The notes under the pieces are model-generated. The model was not told where the DNA came from. It was given only the letters and a program-made list of their open reading frames with translations, and did no database searches. A DNA stretch of 64,000 nt from assembly GCA_964019695.1 (NCBI GenBank), contig OZ026521.1:38246453-38310452 (forward strand), written 5' to 3'. Of the stretch, positions 1 through 64,000 are shown in pieces; within the stretch, counting starts at the first letter, position 1; every line of letters starts with the position of its first letter. This DNA comes from Loripinus fragilis (lineage: Eukaryota > Mollusca > Bivalvia > Lucinida > Lucinidae). Made by a program: the position numbers and the translations under genes.

Positions 1-770
1 GTCAAAAACCATTTCGTCGAAATGACGTTTGGTCGAATGCGGCGTTTGGTCGATACTACGTTTCGCCGACTACGACGCTTGGTCGACTACTACAATTGGT
101 CGAAAATTCATCGAATTACGTCGAAATTTGGTCGAAAACCGAGTTGTTCAAAAAACATAAACATTGTTTACATTTACGGTTCTCACATCTCCAATATATT
201 TTCACGCCAGTATCAGTATTAGTATCTCTGTCTTTCGTGTACTGAAAGCCCTTATATGCCACTTTTTGTGCCCGCCTATTGCTAGTGAAAATGATGGTAC
301 ATCCATTTCGAATGATTAGTCCGACAACAGAAAGAAAGAATGAACACTCAACCATCTCACAAATGTGAGTTCTTCTTACCTTTAAAACATTCACTCAAAG
401 ATCGATGCTGAAAGCTTTTGACCACTGCCCATTATAGAGTCATTTTAATAAATACATTAATTAGCTTTGAAGCAACTTTATAAAATTAATGGAGCGTGCC
501 TTTATAAGTTGTACGTCAGGTAAACAAAGTGATATCTCATGATTTTCTTTTTTCTAATCATCAATGACATTTGGTAGATGCGACGTTCCGTCGAGTACGA
601 CGTTTGGTCGAAAAACAATGACTTGACAATTTCGACCGAATGTCGTACCTGACTATTTGTTTCGACCAAATGTCGTACTCGGCGAAATGTCGCATCGACC
701 AAAAGTCGTATACGACCAATTGTCGTATCAGCGAAATGGTTTTCGACGAATTGTCGTGCACCCCCCTTAA
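1..770. mobile_element. Inverted-repeat transposon-like element with a FLYWCH fragment (left end cut by the window)
   Basis: Bases 1-95 and the reverse complement of about 655-750 are homologous. Both read GTC(A/G)AAAACCATTTCG, then repeated TTTGGTCGA modules. These CpG-rich arms stand out from the AT-rich surroundings and form long terminal inverted repeats built of short subrepeats, as in Mutator-like elements. A FLYWCH-type peptide lies between them. Class assignment is inference. Confidence 0.65.
153..292 (-). pseudogene. FLYWCH-type zinc finger fragment
   Basis: The minus-strand frame reads KVAYKGFQYTKDRD and, further on, YWRCENRKCKQC, matching the GF.Y......YWRCENR.C core of FLYWCH domains. 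The final His-x-His of the finger is missing: the frame runs into the repeat arm. FLYWCH fingers are commonly carried by MULE-type transposases, which fits the flanking inverted repeats. Confidence 0.7.
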
Positions 771-1230
771 ATACACCTGATCAACTATTTAGACTTGGAC
801 CAGTGATTGTCAGTATGTGTTTACATATTTTGCAAAATATCTATAATTTACTTTCAAGCGTGTTAACATAATTATCAAATAAACGGTACTAAAAAGTGAT
901 TGTTTTTGGAGAGAAAAAAGACAATGTCATTGCATTGCCAGTTAAAGTCGCCAATTAAAATGTACAACTTAACCAACGAGAAACCAGATGAAATCCTGAA
1001 AGCACCTAATTTCAACCATTGGAAATGAACAACTAAACGCAAACTTCAGAAATTTCGTAGGGCATTTAGCTTGCAGTTATAATTGTCTCGGGTACAACAG
1101 ACCGCGAATATTAAAAAACGTGAATATTTATCCTCATGTTTTTGAGGCAAAACGCGAAAATTTGGCGACGCGAAAATATTCCATTTCACGGTATGGCCAA
1201 ATAAAAGTGTTTTACAATAGTAATACTTAC

Positions 1231-55661
<54,431 letters not shown>

Positions 55662-56340
55662 GATGGCATTTAACTCCTAAAATAACTCCAAAACTCTCTT
55701 GTCTGCACTTTAAAAATCACAGTTTATGCAGATATTTTTATTTATTATTTTCACCTTTTTTTACAAAAAGTAAAACTCTACAATAACCATATTCCACTTA
55801 AAAAATGAACATGCTATAATAAACACACGCTGAGTCCTTCTTGAGGTGTTAACTCTGTTTACTAGTGTCATCTACTGATAACTTTTTGCTAACAGTTTGG
55901 ACCCAGATTGAGCCCGGCAAAACGTCTACCAATTGAGCCACTGCTCTCAGCTTTTCCAAAAATAAATTTATATACTAGTAAAAAGCTTATAAAGACGTTT
56001 AAAATATATTCAAATCACTGAAAAATTTCATATTCCGGGTTTATTTTAATACAATGTTTGCATATCCGTTTCACTATATTCTTAAAAGGTATTTATGCAT
56101 GCAAGACAAGGAAATTAAAGTTATAATAATTGATTTTCTTAAAATTTATATCCAAAAGACCCTATAATAAATAAATACAATAAAGTTATTCAAAGAAATA
56201 TAAGATTATCTGATGGTAAAAATCATTATTGTTTTTACTTTAGCCTACTACTCTTTTTTTTTCATTTAAAAAAAAAATCAAAACTGGTATTTGCCTTAAA
56301 TTGAGTATGAAACCTGGCTTTAGAACTCAATATCATTAAC

Positions 56341-56568
56341 TTAACTATTTGCATGCTGTGTAAATTACTAATTTTTCATGTTTTTGTTGTGGTCTGCTGA
56401 TTTTTTTTTCAAAATTAACTTTTTCAAAAAATCTTTCAGGAACACTATCGGAGTGTCAAAAAGTTCGGATCCACATCAGGACCGACATTTTGTCGGTCCT
56501 GATCTGGGTCCAAACTGTTTGCGAAGGTTATCAGCAGACCAAAATAATCACCGCTAGCAAAGAGTTAA
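56341..56568. mobile_element. MITE-D copy, piggyBac-like
   Basis: TTAACTATTTGCATGCTGTG to CGCTAGCAAAGAGTTAA, with a central palindrome around CATCAGGACCGACATTTTGT. Other copies: 26724-26912, 39116-39322, 46300-46445, 47099-47290, 51927-52095, 59029-59205, 61214-61420. Confidence 0.87.
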
Positions 56569-56879
56569 TGACCAAATAAGTATTTGATATCAGTATTTAG
56601 AATATTTATGGTTTAGAAAATCAGTATTGGGCCAAAAAGAAATGGCATTTAATCTTTTTTTGTAAAAAAAACAACCCAAAAATAGTAGTCCTTTTAAATT
56701 TCAAAAAACAAATAAATATTAAACAAAAATTTATCCAATGATATCTTAAAATATTCCAATCACCGAAAATCCACCTTGTTTACTGATCTGAAAAAAATAG
56801 TTCCTTGTCTAATATGTCATTACGACAATAGATAAATTTTCAATCTTAACTGCCCCTGGACATTGCAATATATCAATTG

Positions 56880-57185
56880 CACACTGAAAGAAATATGAGT
56901 GTCAAGAAGCATTTGATATTGTCACTTTATACCTTAACCCCCTTCTTGATGTGGTATTTCCCATCATTTTTAAAACAATTTAGCTTGGTTAGTCAATTAT
57001 ATATTTTGAGGGGTGGGAGGTCAAATGCACACTGAAAGAAACATGAGTGTCAAGAAAATTTGATATTGTCACTTTATTCCTCGACCCCTTCATGATGAAT
57101 GGAATTTCTCATCATTTTAAATACATTATAGTTTGGTTGGGCCATTATGTGTTTGTAGGGGTGGGAGGTTAAATTTAAAATTTCA
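56880..57185. repeat. Two-copy direct repeat, about 148 bp
   Basis: GCACACTGAAAGAAATATGA and AGAAACATGAGTGTCAAG start two copies that share TTGATATTGTCACTTTAT and GGGGTGGGAGGT. Confidence 0.8.
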
Positions 57186-58154
57186 AAATTACTAAAAAAA
57201 ATCTAGTTTTCAAGCTGCTCATCTTGTCAGATTAAAATAGCTATTCTATCATAAATGCACAAACAGATAGACCTGAGCCATCAGTGTAAACCCAGATCAG
57301 ACCACTCCTGAACAGGGTACATGTATACACTTTTTGCCATTCTATCACAATCTTTTGTAAAATTGACTTGCTCGATGTTTTTGGACAAGTATTAGAAGTA
57401 AAGGTGCACATGTTCAAATATTTAAGGCAAATACTATAATTTCCCACTACAAGAGGGTCAAACAGCCATGATTCACTCAGCTGAGTTTTGTTAAAAGGTT
57501 TCTTACATACAGCTGTACATATGTATGTATATATGGTATCGACAGATTTTTGTTAATGCTATGTATTGTAGATCACAGGAAATCTTAGTAGCTACCATTT
57601 CTACCAAATTATTTTGACTTCTGATCAGATATATATATCAGATGTATAAGTAATAGTTATACCATGGCTTGTCTGCCTGTACGTGGAGATAATCCACAAG
57701 CTTTAGCGAGTGGATTTTCTTACGTACAGGTGGACAAACATAGTATAACTATTTTATATCATATGCCTTGCACATCACGAGATATTTCCTGCTAAAGTTG
57801 GTTATGGTGGTACATGTATAAAGTTTGTTAAGCCATTAGTACATAGTCTAAGCTTTGATACTATACAGCAGATCTATTGAAGAAATCCTGTTTAGACAGA
57901 TGTCAATATCACTACGATTTAATCAAGACATGGTGATAAATCCATTATAGCTTTCATTTACAAGTTTCCCAGTCTCAGATCAGATTGATATCGGAGTAAT
58001 ATATAGAAAATCCGATGCTAACAGAAACCATTCTCAAAGCACTACGCCTCCCTTTCCCTTCAGTCTGTGGACATAATTTCTATCTAAGAGGTGTGTGTGT
58101 TTGTGTTTAATGTTCCACCAATTTTGTCTCAAAGGGGGGTTCGAGCGAACCTAG

Positions 58155-58465
58155 ATGTCCTAGATTTTGACCTCCAGCTCCACCCAGGTGCAAGGACCCT
58201 GGGGTCTGGAGTCAAGATATGAATGCCAACCTTCCAGGGATATGAATGATTTCTTATATGTGTTTACTGAGATATACACCACTTCATATACTTTATTCAA
58301 ACCTTTGTCATACTTTTTAAATATGTCCTAGATTTTGACCTCTAGCCCCACCCAGGGGCAAGAACCCTGAGATCTGAAGTCATGATGTGAATGCCAACCC
58401 TCCAGGGTTACTATGGACCAAATATGAATGCTTTCTTATCAGCGTTTATACTGAGATATATGCTT
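58155..58465. repeat. Two-copy direct repeat, about 168 bp
   Basis: Both copies have TCCTAGATTTTGACCTC, CACCCAGG and ATGAATGCCAACC, then GAGATATA. Confidence 0.8.
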
Positions 58466-58814
58466 CATTGGAGAAACTTTAACCAAAAACTTTGTCATTG
58501 TAATGAAACAACGAAAGAACAAACAAAGGAATGAACATACGTAAAAAAAAAGACAAAAAACTATATACCCCAGTCCCTTGGCATAAATGCTGGGGGTATA
58601 AATATATTTCCAATTTATGAGAATTTTTTTGTTTATCTAAACCTGTGCGAATATCTTTCACAGACTCTGATCTGGCTGATCTGAGTCTTCGCAATCAACT
58701 ATGCTCTGAGTTACTGGTAATCCTGAAGAGAAATCAATATGTACGCCAACTCTCTGGATCTGTAAAAAGCTTTGCGATAGTCAATAATTTATATGAACAC
58801 CATTTCTACGCCTA

Positions 58815-59029
58815 TTAACCCTTAAAGCGCCTCCTACAATTTGCAGCAGACGACAATTTCAAGTTTTGCTGCCTTTTCAAAAATAACAAATAAGCCATGA
58901 TATTTCATAAGAATTGTCTGCTGGCAGACAATTCTCATGAAATATCATACCTTATTTTTGTAGAAAATTAGAAAAGATGTCGCAAAGTTTGTTGTCTGCT
59001 GCAGTCATGATTGGCGCTTTAAGGGTTAA
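58815..59029. mobile_element. MITE-C copy, piggyBac-like with perfect ends
   Basis: Begins TTAACCCTTAAAGCGCC and ends with the exact inverse GGCGCTTTAAGGGTTAA, with TTAA at both edges as expected for piggyBac-type insertion. The centre is a palindrome around ATTGTCTGCTGGCAGACAAT. Confidence 0.9.
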
Positions 59030-60254
59030 TTCTTTGCATGCTGGGCAATTTTTCATGCTTTTGTCGTCTGCTGACTTTTTTCAAAATTAACTTTTTCAAA
59101 AAATTCCATCAGGAACACTATTAGGGTATCAAACGGTTAGATCCAGACCAGGGTTGACGTTCCAAATTGTTTGCAAAGGTTATCGCTGCTAGCAAAGAGA
59201 TAAATATGAACACCATTAATGAACAGGTTTGAATAGCCTGTGAATCTATATTGTAAATATATGTATGTAAATTTTATAATTCCTTGAAATATCTTATTAT
59301 TATCACGCACAAATATCAGTATTATCCTGAAATTTGGCATCAAAATTTCACTTGCCCAAAATATTTTTAAATTTATAATAGGGACACAACTGGACAAGCA
59401 CTATTGGGCAATATTAAAGTTTTAATCACATAATCCTACTATTTAAACTGTCCAATTACTGGATGTAGATAAACCCATCTCCAGGGTGCATATGAACTGG
59501 CAAGCTGAGATCAGACTTATCCATTTATGCAAGGACAGCCACAGGTTATACTGAACTGTAGGGGTATCAGGCAGGTTGGGTATTGCATATAGCAGTTTAG
59601 AAGCCTTATCCTGAAGTTTTTTTCCTGAAAATGTTGTCTACGTTTTACATCTGCTGCATATACTCAAGTGCAATTCAGATTAGATTTTTTTCATGGAACC
59701 CTGACCAGCCTGCTCCCATGATGTTTACAATACATAGGCCTTTAGTTTAGAATAGTATAATTTATTATTCTGCCAGCAAAGAGTAGAAGTGACGTCATGT
59801 TTTGTTTACAAAGTTATGGGACTTACCTTTCATGAAAAGATAAATACACAATTGATCTATCGATTCGAATTGGCTTATGTGGTAGCGAGGAGAATTACTA
59901 AACCACAAAGAAAAACGTTTAGGTTCGAATCTCACTGGCTGCTTTTTTTTTTATTCAGTTTCTTTTATTTTTATTTTCAGGGGGGGGGGTCTGATTTTAT
60001 TATTCTCTTCATGTCTTTTTTTCTTTCTTTTTATTATAGTATTTACCTCAAGAACATGGTTTATCATGTTGCTACATTTTTTGTACCGATTGCCATGTTT
60101 GGCCTTAGAATTAAGACTCTTAGACTCTGCCATGTCGATATTTATATGTCTAGGCAAAATCAAATTGAGGTGTAGTACACGGGAATAACGTGCGATTAAA
60201 AACTTGAAAGACAGGCTTTTCAACTATATTAGTAAAAATATAGAGACAAAAAAA

Positions 60255-60338
60255 AACACCTCTAAATAAGGTCGATCCTGGTACGCCTGCGTCCAACGCT
60301 GTAGACATAACCACTACACCACAGTATCTTCTAATGTG
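60255..60338 (-). mobile_element. tRNA-like SINE head, a third type
   Basis: The minus strand reads CTGTGGTGTAGTGGTTATG and CCAGGATCGACCT, like tRNA boxes A and B. It is not cloverleaf-complete and has no recognised body. Confidence 0.45.
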
Positions 60339-60603
60339 AAGTACACAAGTTAACATTGTATGGGTAGCATTGTACTATATTTTCAGCAATTGTAAACAAA
60401 ATATCACGTGACTGTCAATCATCGTTGGCACGATAGTAATAATAATTTTCTTATTTCTCAACCAAAACAATGTTGTGGGTACTCAAAAGAACCATCTCAT
60501 TGAGGCGGTTCTTTTGAGCACCAAAAACATATGTTAAAGCTGATGGGTAAGAAAATATTTACAATTTTACACTCAAAAATTTAGTTCATCTAAACCTATG
60601 GGT

Positions 60604-60800
60604 AGGGAGCACAGTGGCTCAGTGGTAGAGTGCTTGACTCAAGACGGAGGGGCCGCGGGTTCCAGCCTCTCCGGCGTCACTGTGTTGTGTCCTTGAGCAA
60701 GACTCATTAATCCTACCTTAGTATTGGTTCAACCCAGGAAGACCCATCCCTATATAACTGAAAGATTGTTGATGGGACGTTAAGAATCAAACCAAACAAA
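60604..60800 (+). mobile_element. SINE type 1 between two MITE-A copies
   Basis: Head GGGAGCACAGTGGCTCAGTG, box B GGGTTCCAGCC, tail GGGACGTTAAGAATCAAACC. MITE-A sequence lies on both sides in the same orientation. Confidence 0.9.
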
Positions 60801-61213
60801 ACAAATCAACCAAAACATATGTTGTGGGTACTCTAAAGAACCGTCTCAATGAGACGGTTCTTTTGAGCACCCAAAACATATGCTAAAACTGAAGGGTAAG
60901 AAAATATTTACAATTTTACGCTCAAAAATTTAGTTCATCCAAACCAATTGGTATATCGAACTAGATGGGAGAAGCTATCAATCAAGAGAGGGTTAATTGA
61001 ACGTTATCCTGATATAAATTGGTAACTGAACGACTCGTTTTGCTGGTCTGGCAGCTGTATAGTTTGCAGACAAATATTGAAATCATTGATTCTATTATGC
61101 TGGTCTAACATGTCTGCGAGAGACTGGGAATTGAATGATTATAGAGTTATGTGCTGGCTGAAAAAAGCAACCTTATTTATTCCAATATATCCCCCTTCTC
61201 TAGAAAAAATACA

Positions 61214-61420
61214 TTAACTCTTTGCCCCCTGGGAAAATTTTTCATGTCTTGTCGTCTGCTGATTTTTTTCAAAATAAACATTTCAAAAAATTCTTACAGG
61301 AATACCATCAGTGTCAAATAGTTTGAATCCAGATCAGACCCGACATTTTGTCAGGCCTGATCTGGTTCAACACTGTTTGCAGAAGATATCAGCAGACGAC
61401 ACTAGGGGGTAAAGAGTTAT
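61214..61420. mobile_element. MITE-D copy
   Basis: TTAACTCTTTGCCCCCTGGG to TAGGGGGTAAAGAGTTA, with a central CAGATCAGACCCGACA / GTCAGGCCTGATCTGG pair. Confidence 0.86.
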
Positions 61421-61837
61421 ATGTACATGTATGTACTGTATATGGACCAGCCCACGAGATCTTGGTACTTATATCCCATATGCGAAAAGTCTCTAACCAT
61501 GCATCATAGGTCCAGTTAAGGATTTTTATCATAAAATTGTAATAATTTTTCTAACCCATCATGTGTTTTGAGAACCCACAATGTATGTTTTGGTTGAAAA
61601 ATAATATTCAATTACACCTCTACTAAGTAGAGGATAAAGTGTCTTGCCCAAGGACACTATGCAGTGCCTCAGGTGAGTCTGGAACTAGCTATCCTTTGAC
61701 CTCAAGTCAAACACTCTACCAACTGAGCCACCGACCTCAAGTCAAATACACTACCAACTGAGCCACTGCCCTCCTCAAGCCACTGGCAGGTGTACAATTA
61801 AAGGACTGAACTCTCTAGTTAAGGGTACCTTTTCCAC

Positions 61838-62025
61838 AGGTTTAGATAAACAAACATTTTCAGCGCTAAATTGTAAATACTTTCTTACCTCTAATTTTAA
61901 GCATATGTTTTGGGTGCTCAAAAGAACTGTCTCATTGAGACGGTTCTTTTGAGCACCCACAACATATGTTTTGGTTTTAGAAATAAGAAAATTATTTTTC
62001 TGATACACGCTAATAACTTAAGGCC
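61838..62025. mobile_element. MITE-A copy
   Basis: Central pair CTGTCTCATTGAGACGG within CTCAAAAGAA arms; ends AGGTTTAGATAAAC and AACTTAAGGCCTG. Confidence 0.88.
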
Positions 62026-62387
62026 TGAGTTAAAAATCTAGTCTCTAGTTAAGTGTGCCTTTTCCCTGATAATTTTCATGATATCATCATACAGGGTCAA
62101 ATCTTAATTAATTTACATATTTAATTGGGCAAACTATTTATGCACATGATCAAATAGATGGGGACAATTAATTTACATGAAAGAAATTCATGTCAAAATG
62201 TCAAAAAGTAGAGATATCTACAACATAATAAGTACATGTATCTAAATGCCCCAATATTTTGTTACTTCCTTTGGTTATCGCACCCAGGAATTACTATTGA
62301 ATTAAGAGAGCCGTATCCGATAAAATAAATTAGGCACAATCCATTCCTCAACACCTAGCTTTCTCAGTGCTCACAAGATAAGTTAGA

Positions 62388-62555
62388 AAACCTCCCGATG
62401 TTCACAGACAAATGTCTTCTCTATATCCACGAAGGCAATATAAAGTTGCTTGTTCGTTGCTAATTTGCTAAGTATTTCTCCTGCAGTTGCCAGACCTTAA
62501 AGATTGCATCTGTAGTGACTCTTCCTGGGACAAAGTCGAACTTGGAGTCAGACAT
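62388..62555 (-). pseudogene. Non-LTR retrotransposon reverse transcriptase fragment
   Basis: The minus strand reads SDSKFDFVPGRVTTDAIFK, then WQLQEKYLAN, a stop/frameshift, and LYIAFVDIEKTF. FxPGRgTTDAIF..RQLQEKY and AFVDxEKAFD are RT motifs of non-LTR elements. It is broken and short, and was probably 5'- and 3'-truncated. Confidence 0.75.
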
Positions 62556-62859
62556 CAATAGACACCACCTGTCTTAACTCTTACTGGGCCATCCTGAGTT
62601 CTGCCTTTCGGAGAGGCCCACTCGGAGATCCGGTCAAATAAATGTGCTTGAAAAATCTTGAATTAGGTGCCACTCATTACATGTTGGCTGCTGCCATCTG
62701 TTTAATTCAATGTTCCTTATTGCTTAAGCCTTATCAGTGACATGTACCTCACAGTGTAGTTTATAGCACAAGTTCTTGATCTCAAGCAATGTGTATGTAG
62801 CAAGTAAGCATTCCATTTAATATCAACTGATTTTTGACAGTCAAAATCACTAAGGTTAC

Positions 62860-63015
62860 GATGACACCAATGACAAGATTTCTTGGGCATGGAAAATGGT
62901 TTCTCCATCTCTCGCCTGTGAAATGCTGGAGATCTTCACTCTCTAGGCAGCATAGGTGACACAACAAATTACTATTGGAACTATTAAATTTGAATTTGGT
63001 AGCTAGACTGCTGTT
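62860..63015 (-). pseudogene. Possible C-terminal zinc-knuckle fragment of a non-LTR element
   Basis: The frame reads LLCHLCCLESEDLQHFTGE, resembling the CPLC...EDL.HFL motif near the C-terminus of non-LTR polyproteins. It lies upstream of the RT fragment at 62388-62555, the wrong order for one collinear element, so this is a separate or rearranged piece. Confidence 0.45.
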
Positions 63016-63032
63016 GATCAATCAAAAGGGAG

Positions 63033-63062
63033 GGAGGGGGGGGGGGGGGGGGGGGGTGGGGG
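63033..63062. repeat. Poly-G tract
   Basis: A run of about 20 G with few interruptions. A shorter C run lies at about 38297-38308. Such tracts are prone to assembly error. Confidence 0.95.
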
Positions 63063-63188
63063 GCAAAAATGAGTGAATAGCGAAGTTGTTTATTTTGTAT
63101 CTAAATTAGTTTCAAATGTATCAAGCATGCAAAATTATAATGAAAATCAAATGCCAAAATGCAAACGTTCGGGAGGGTATAGGGTAGC

Positions 63189-63763
63189 GGGTCAACTCGG
63201 CCCCTGAGTCAAGTCCGCCTGTGTCAACTTGGCCTGGTGTATTTTCAGAGCATTCAGCTATATATATGATATATGTTTTTTTTGCATAATCTTTTGGACT
63301 AAATCACAGATTAATATTAAACAATTATTGTCAAATATTGCAATTAAACTCTTAATTGATCAAACTGAGAGTGAACTTGCCACTTGATTAAAGGTAATGG
63401 CTGTCTTTAACTTATTGAAAGTTTTACACTTTGTCAAGCACTGGCTTCCCATGCCTTGCAAACAGGGCAATTATCGTTTATTTAACATTGAAGTAGTAAA
63501 AGCGGCGATTGGTCTAACATGATAGGTACCGCTGATTTTTCTCTCTTGTTTAAAAAGAATATGCGATGCAAAAATATATTTCTTGTCAGCTTCTCATATC
63601 ATTATTGAGACAAGATATTCTCTAAGTTTTCCATCTTCCTTATGCTACTGTTATGAAGTCGGACCCATTGAGTAATATAAACAAGATAGGAACAAACATT
63701 ATTCTCTCAAACCAGGCCCACTTGACTGATCAGGCCGACTTGACCAAAGGCCGAGTTGACCCA
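63189..63763. mobile_element. Inverted-repeat element, about 575 bp
   Basis: GGGTCAACTCGGCCCCTGAG at the left pairs with AAGGCCGAGTTGACCC at the right. Nearby inner modules GTCAACTTGGCC and AGGCCGACTTGACC extend the arms. The interior is unrecognised. Confidence 0.7.
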
Positions 63764-64000
63764 CATTGGCGGCTAGGGACCTTACAAGACACTACATATA
63801 TGCTGGCTTCCTGGTTTATTGCGGAGCTAACTAGTAGTTGTGAGATATAAGAAGATCAAAGCAGATGAACTTTTATTTAATTACACCACATTTTAGATTC
63901 ATCATTCCTATACAATCTTACCAGAAAAAGAAAATGTGTGTGGAATTGTTCATTCCCAGATTGAGCGCTTCTCGGAAGCCATTTATATTTTGATGACGTA

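Larger units (their letters stand above)
57190..60250. other. 5' flank without recognised gene
   Basis: Apart from the repeats listed separately (57650-57770, 58155-58465, 58815-59205), I see AT-rich sequence with short unsupported frames. The longest plus-strand frame (59789-60175) is a low-complexity Phe/Leu-rich translation of a T-rich tract. No promoter could be assigned to ATP8A. Confidence 0.5.

Noticed and set aside
59789..60175. 128-codon plus-strand open frame
   Set aside because: Its second half is a Phe/Leu/Tyr-rich translation of a T-rich low-complexity tract; no domain was seen.
55662..64000. A second protein-coding host gene upstream of ATP8A
   Set aside because: Only transposon fragments and short frames were found; nothing had exon-like conservation with matching splice sites.

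Overview
The window is animal nuclear DNA, most likely from a mollusc and probably a bivalve. It is AT-rich, with a coding density near 3 percent, GT-AG introns, tRNA-derived SINEs and many small palindromic DNA transposons (MITEs). Species cannot be fixed from the sequence. No prokaryotic features, rRNA or genuine tRNA genes were seen.

The one recognisable host gene is on the minus strand and fills most of the window. It encodes a P4-type ATPase (phospholipid flippase) of the ATP8A1/ATP8A2 class. I traced 24 coding exons from the start codon at 55661 down to 1231. Together they give 2109 bp, exactly 703 codons, and every intron phase matches. The encoded part runs from the N-terminus through TM1-TM4, the actuator domain (DGET), the phosphorylation site (DKTGT), the nucleotide-binding domain and the TGDK motif. 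The remaining C-terminal part (hinge and TM5-TM10, roughly 450 residues by family length) lies beyond the left edge. From 55662 to 64000 is 5' flank or further 5' UTR intron; no second gene was recognised there.

The most unusual feature is that four exons of this gene have been locally amplified inside its own introns. Exon 21 is present 13 times (124-bp period, with a 4-unit higher-order repeat). Exon 20 is present 8 times (93-bp period; each unit is the whole 85-bp exon plus 8 nt). Exon 11 is present 4 times (139-bp period). Exon 23 is present 3 times (about 250-bp period, tied to a palindromic MITE). In the first three arrays only the most upstream copy has a normal 3' splice site, while the other copies carry a 5' splice site. 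In the exon 23 set the polarity is reversed.

The introns hold many repeat families. These include several TTAA-flanked piggyBac-like MITEs that share a swappable palindromic core, TA-flanked MITEs, hAT-like elements, two tRNA-SINE types with visible target-site duplications, a Tc1 remnant ending in a transposase C-terminus, non-LTR retrotransposon scraps, and a 3.5-kb element with AGTGTTTCCCC ends. There are also minisatellites, including one rich in nuclear-receptor half-sites. At the left edge is a transposon-like inverted-repeat element carrying a broken FLYWCH zinc finger. A splice-competent 118-bp segment in intron 7 looks like a possible poison exon.
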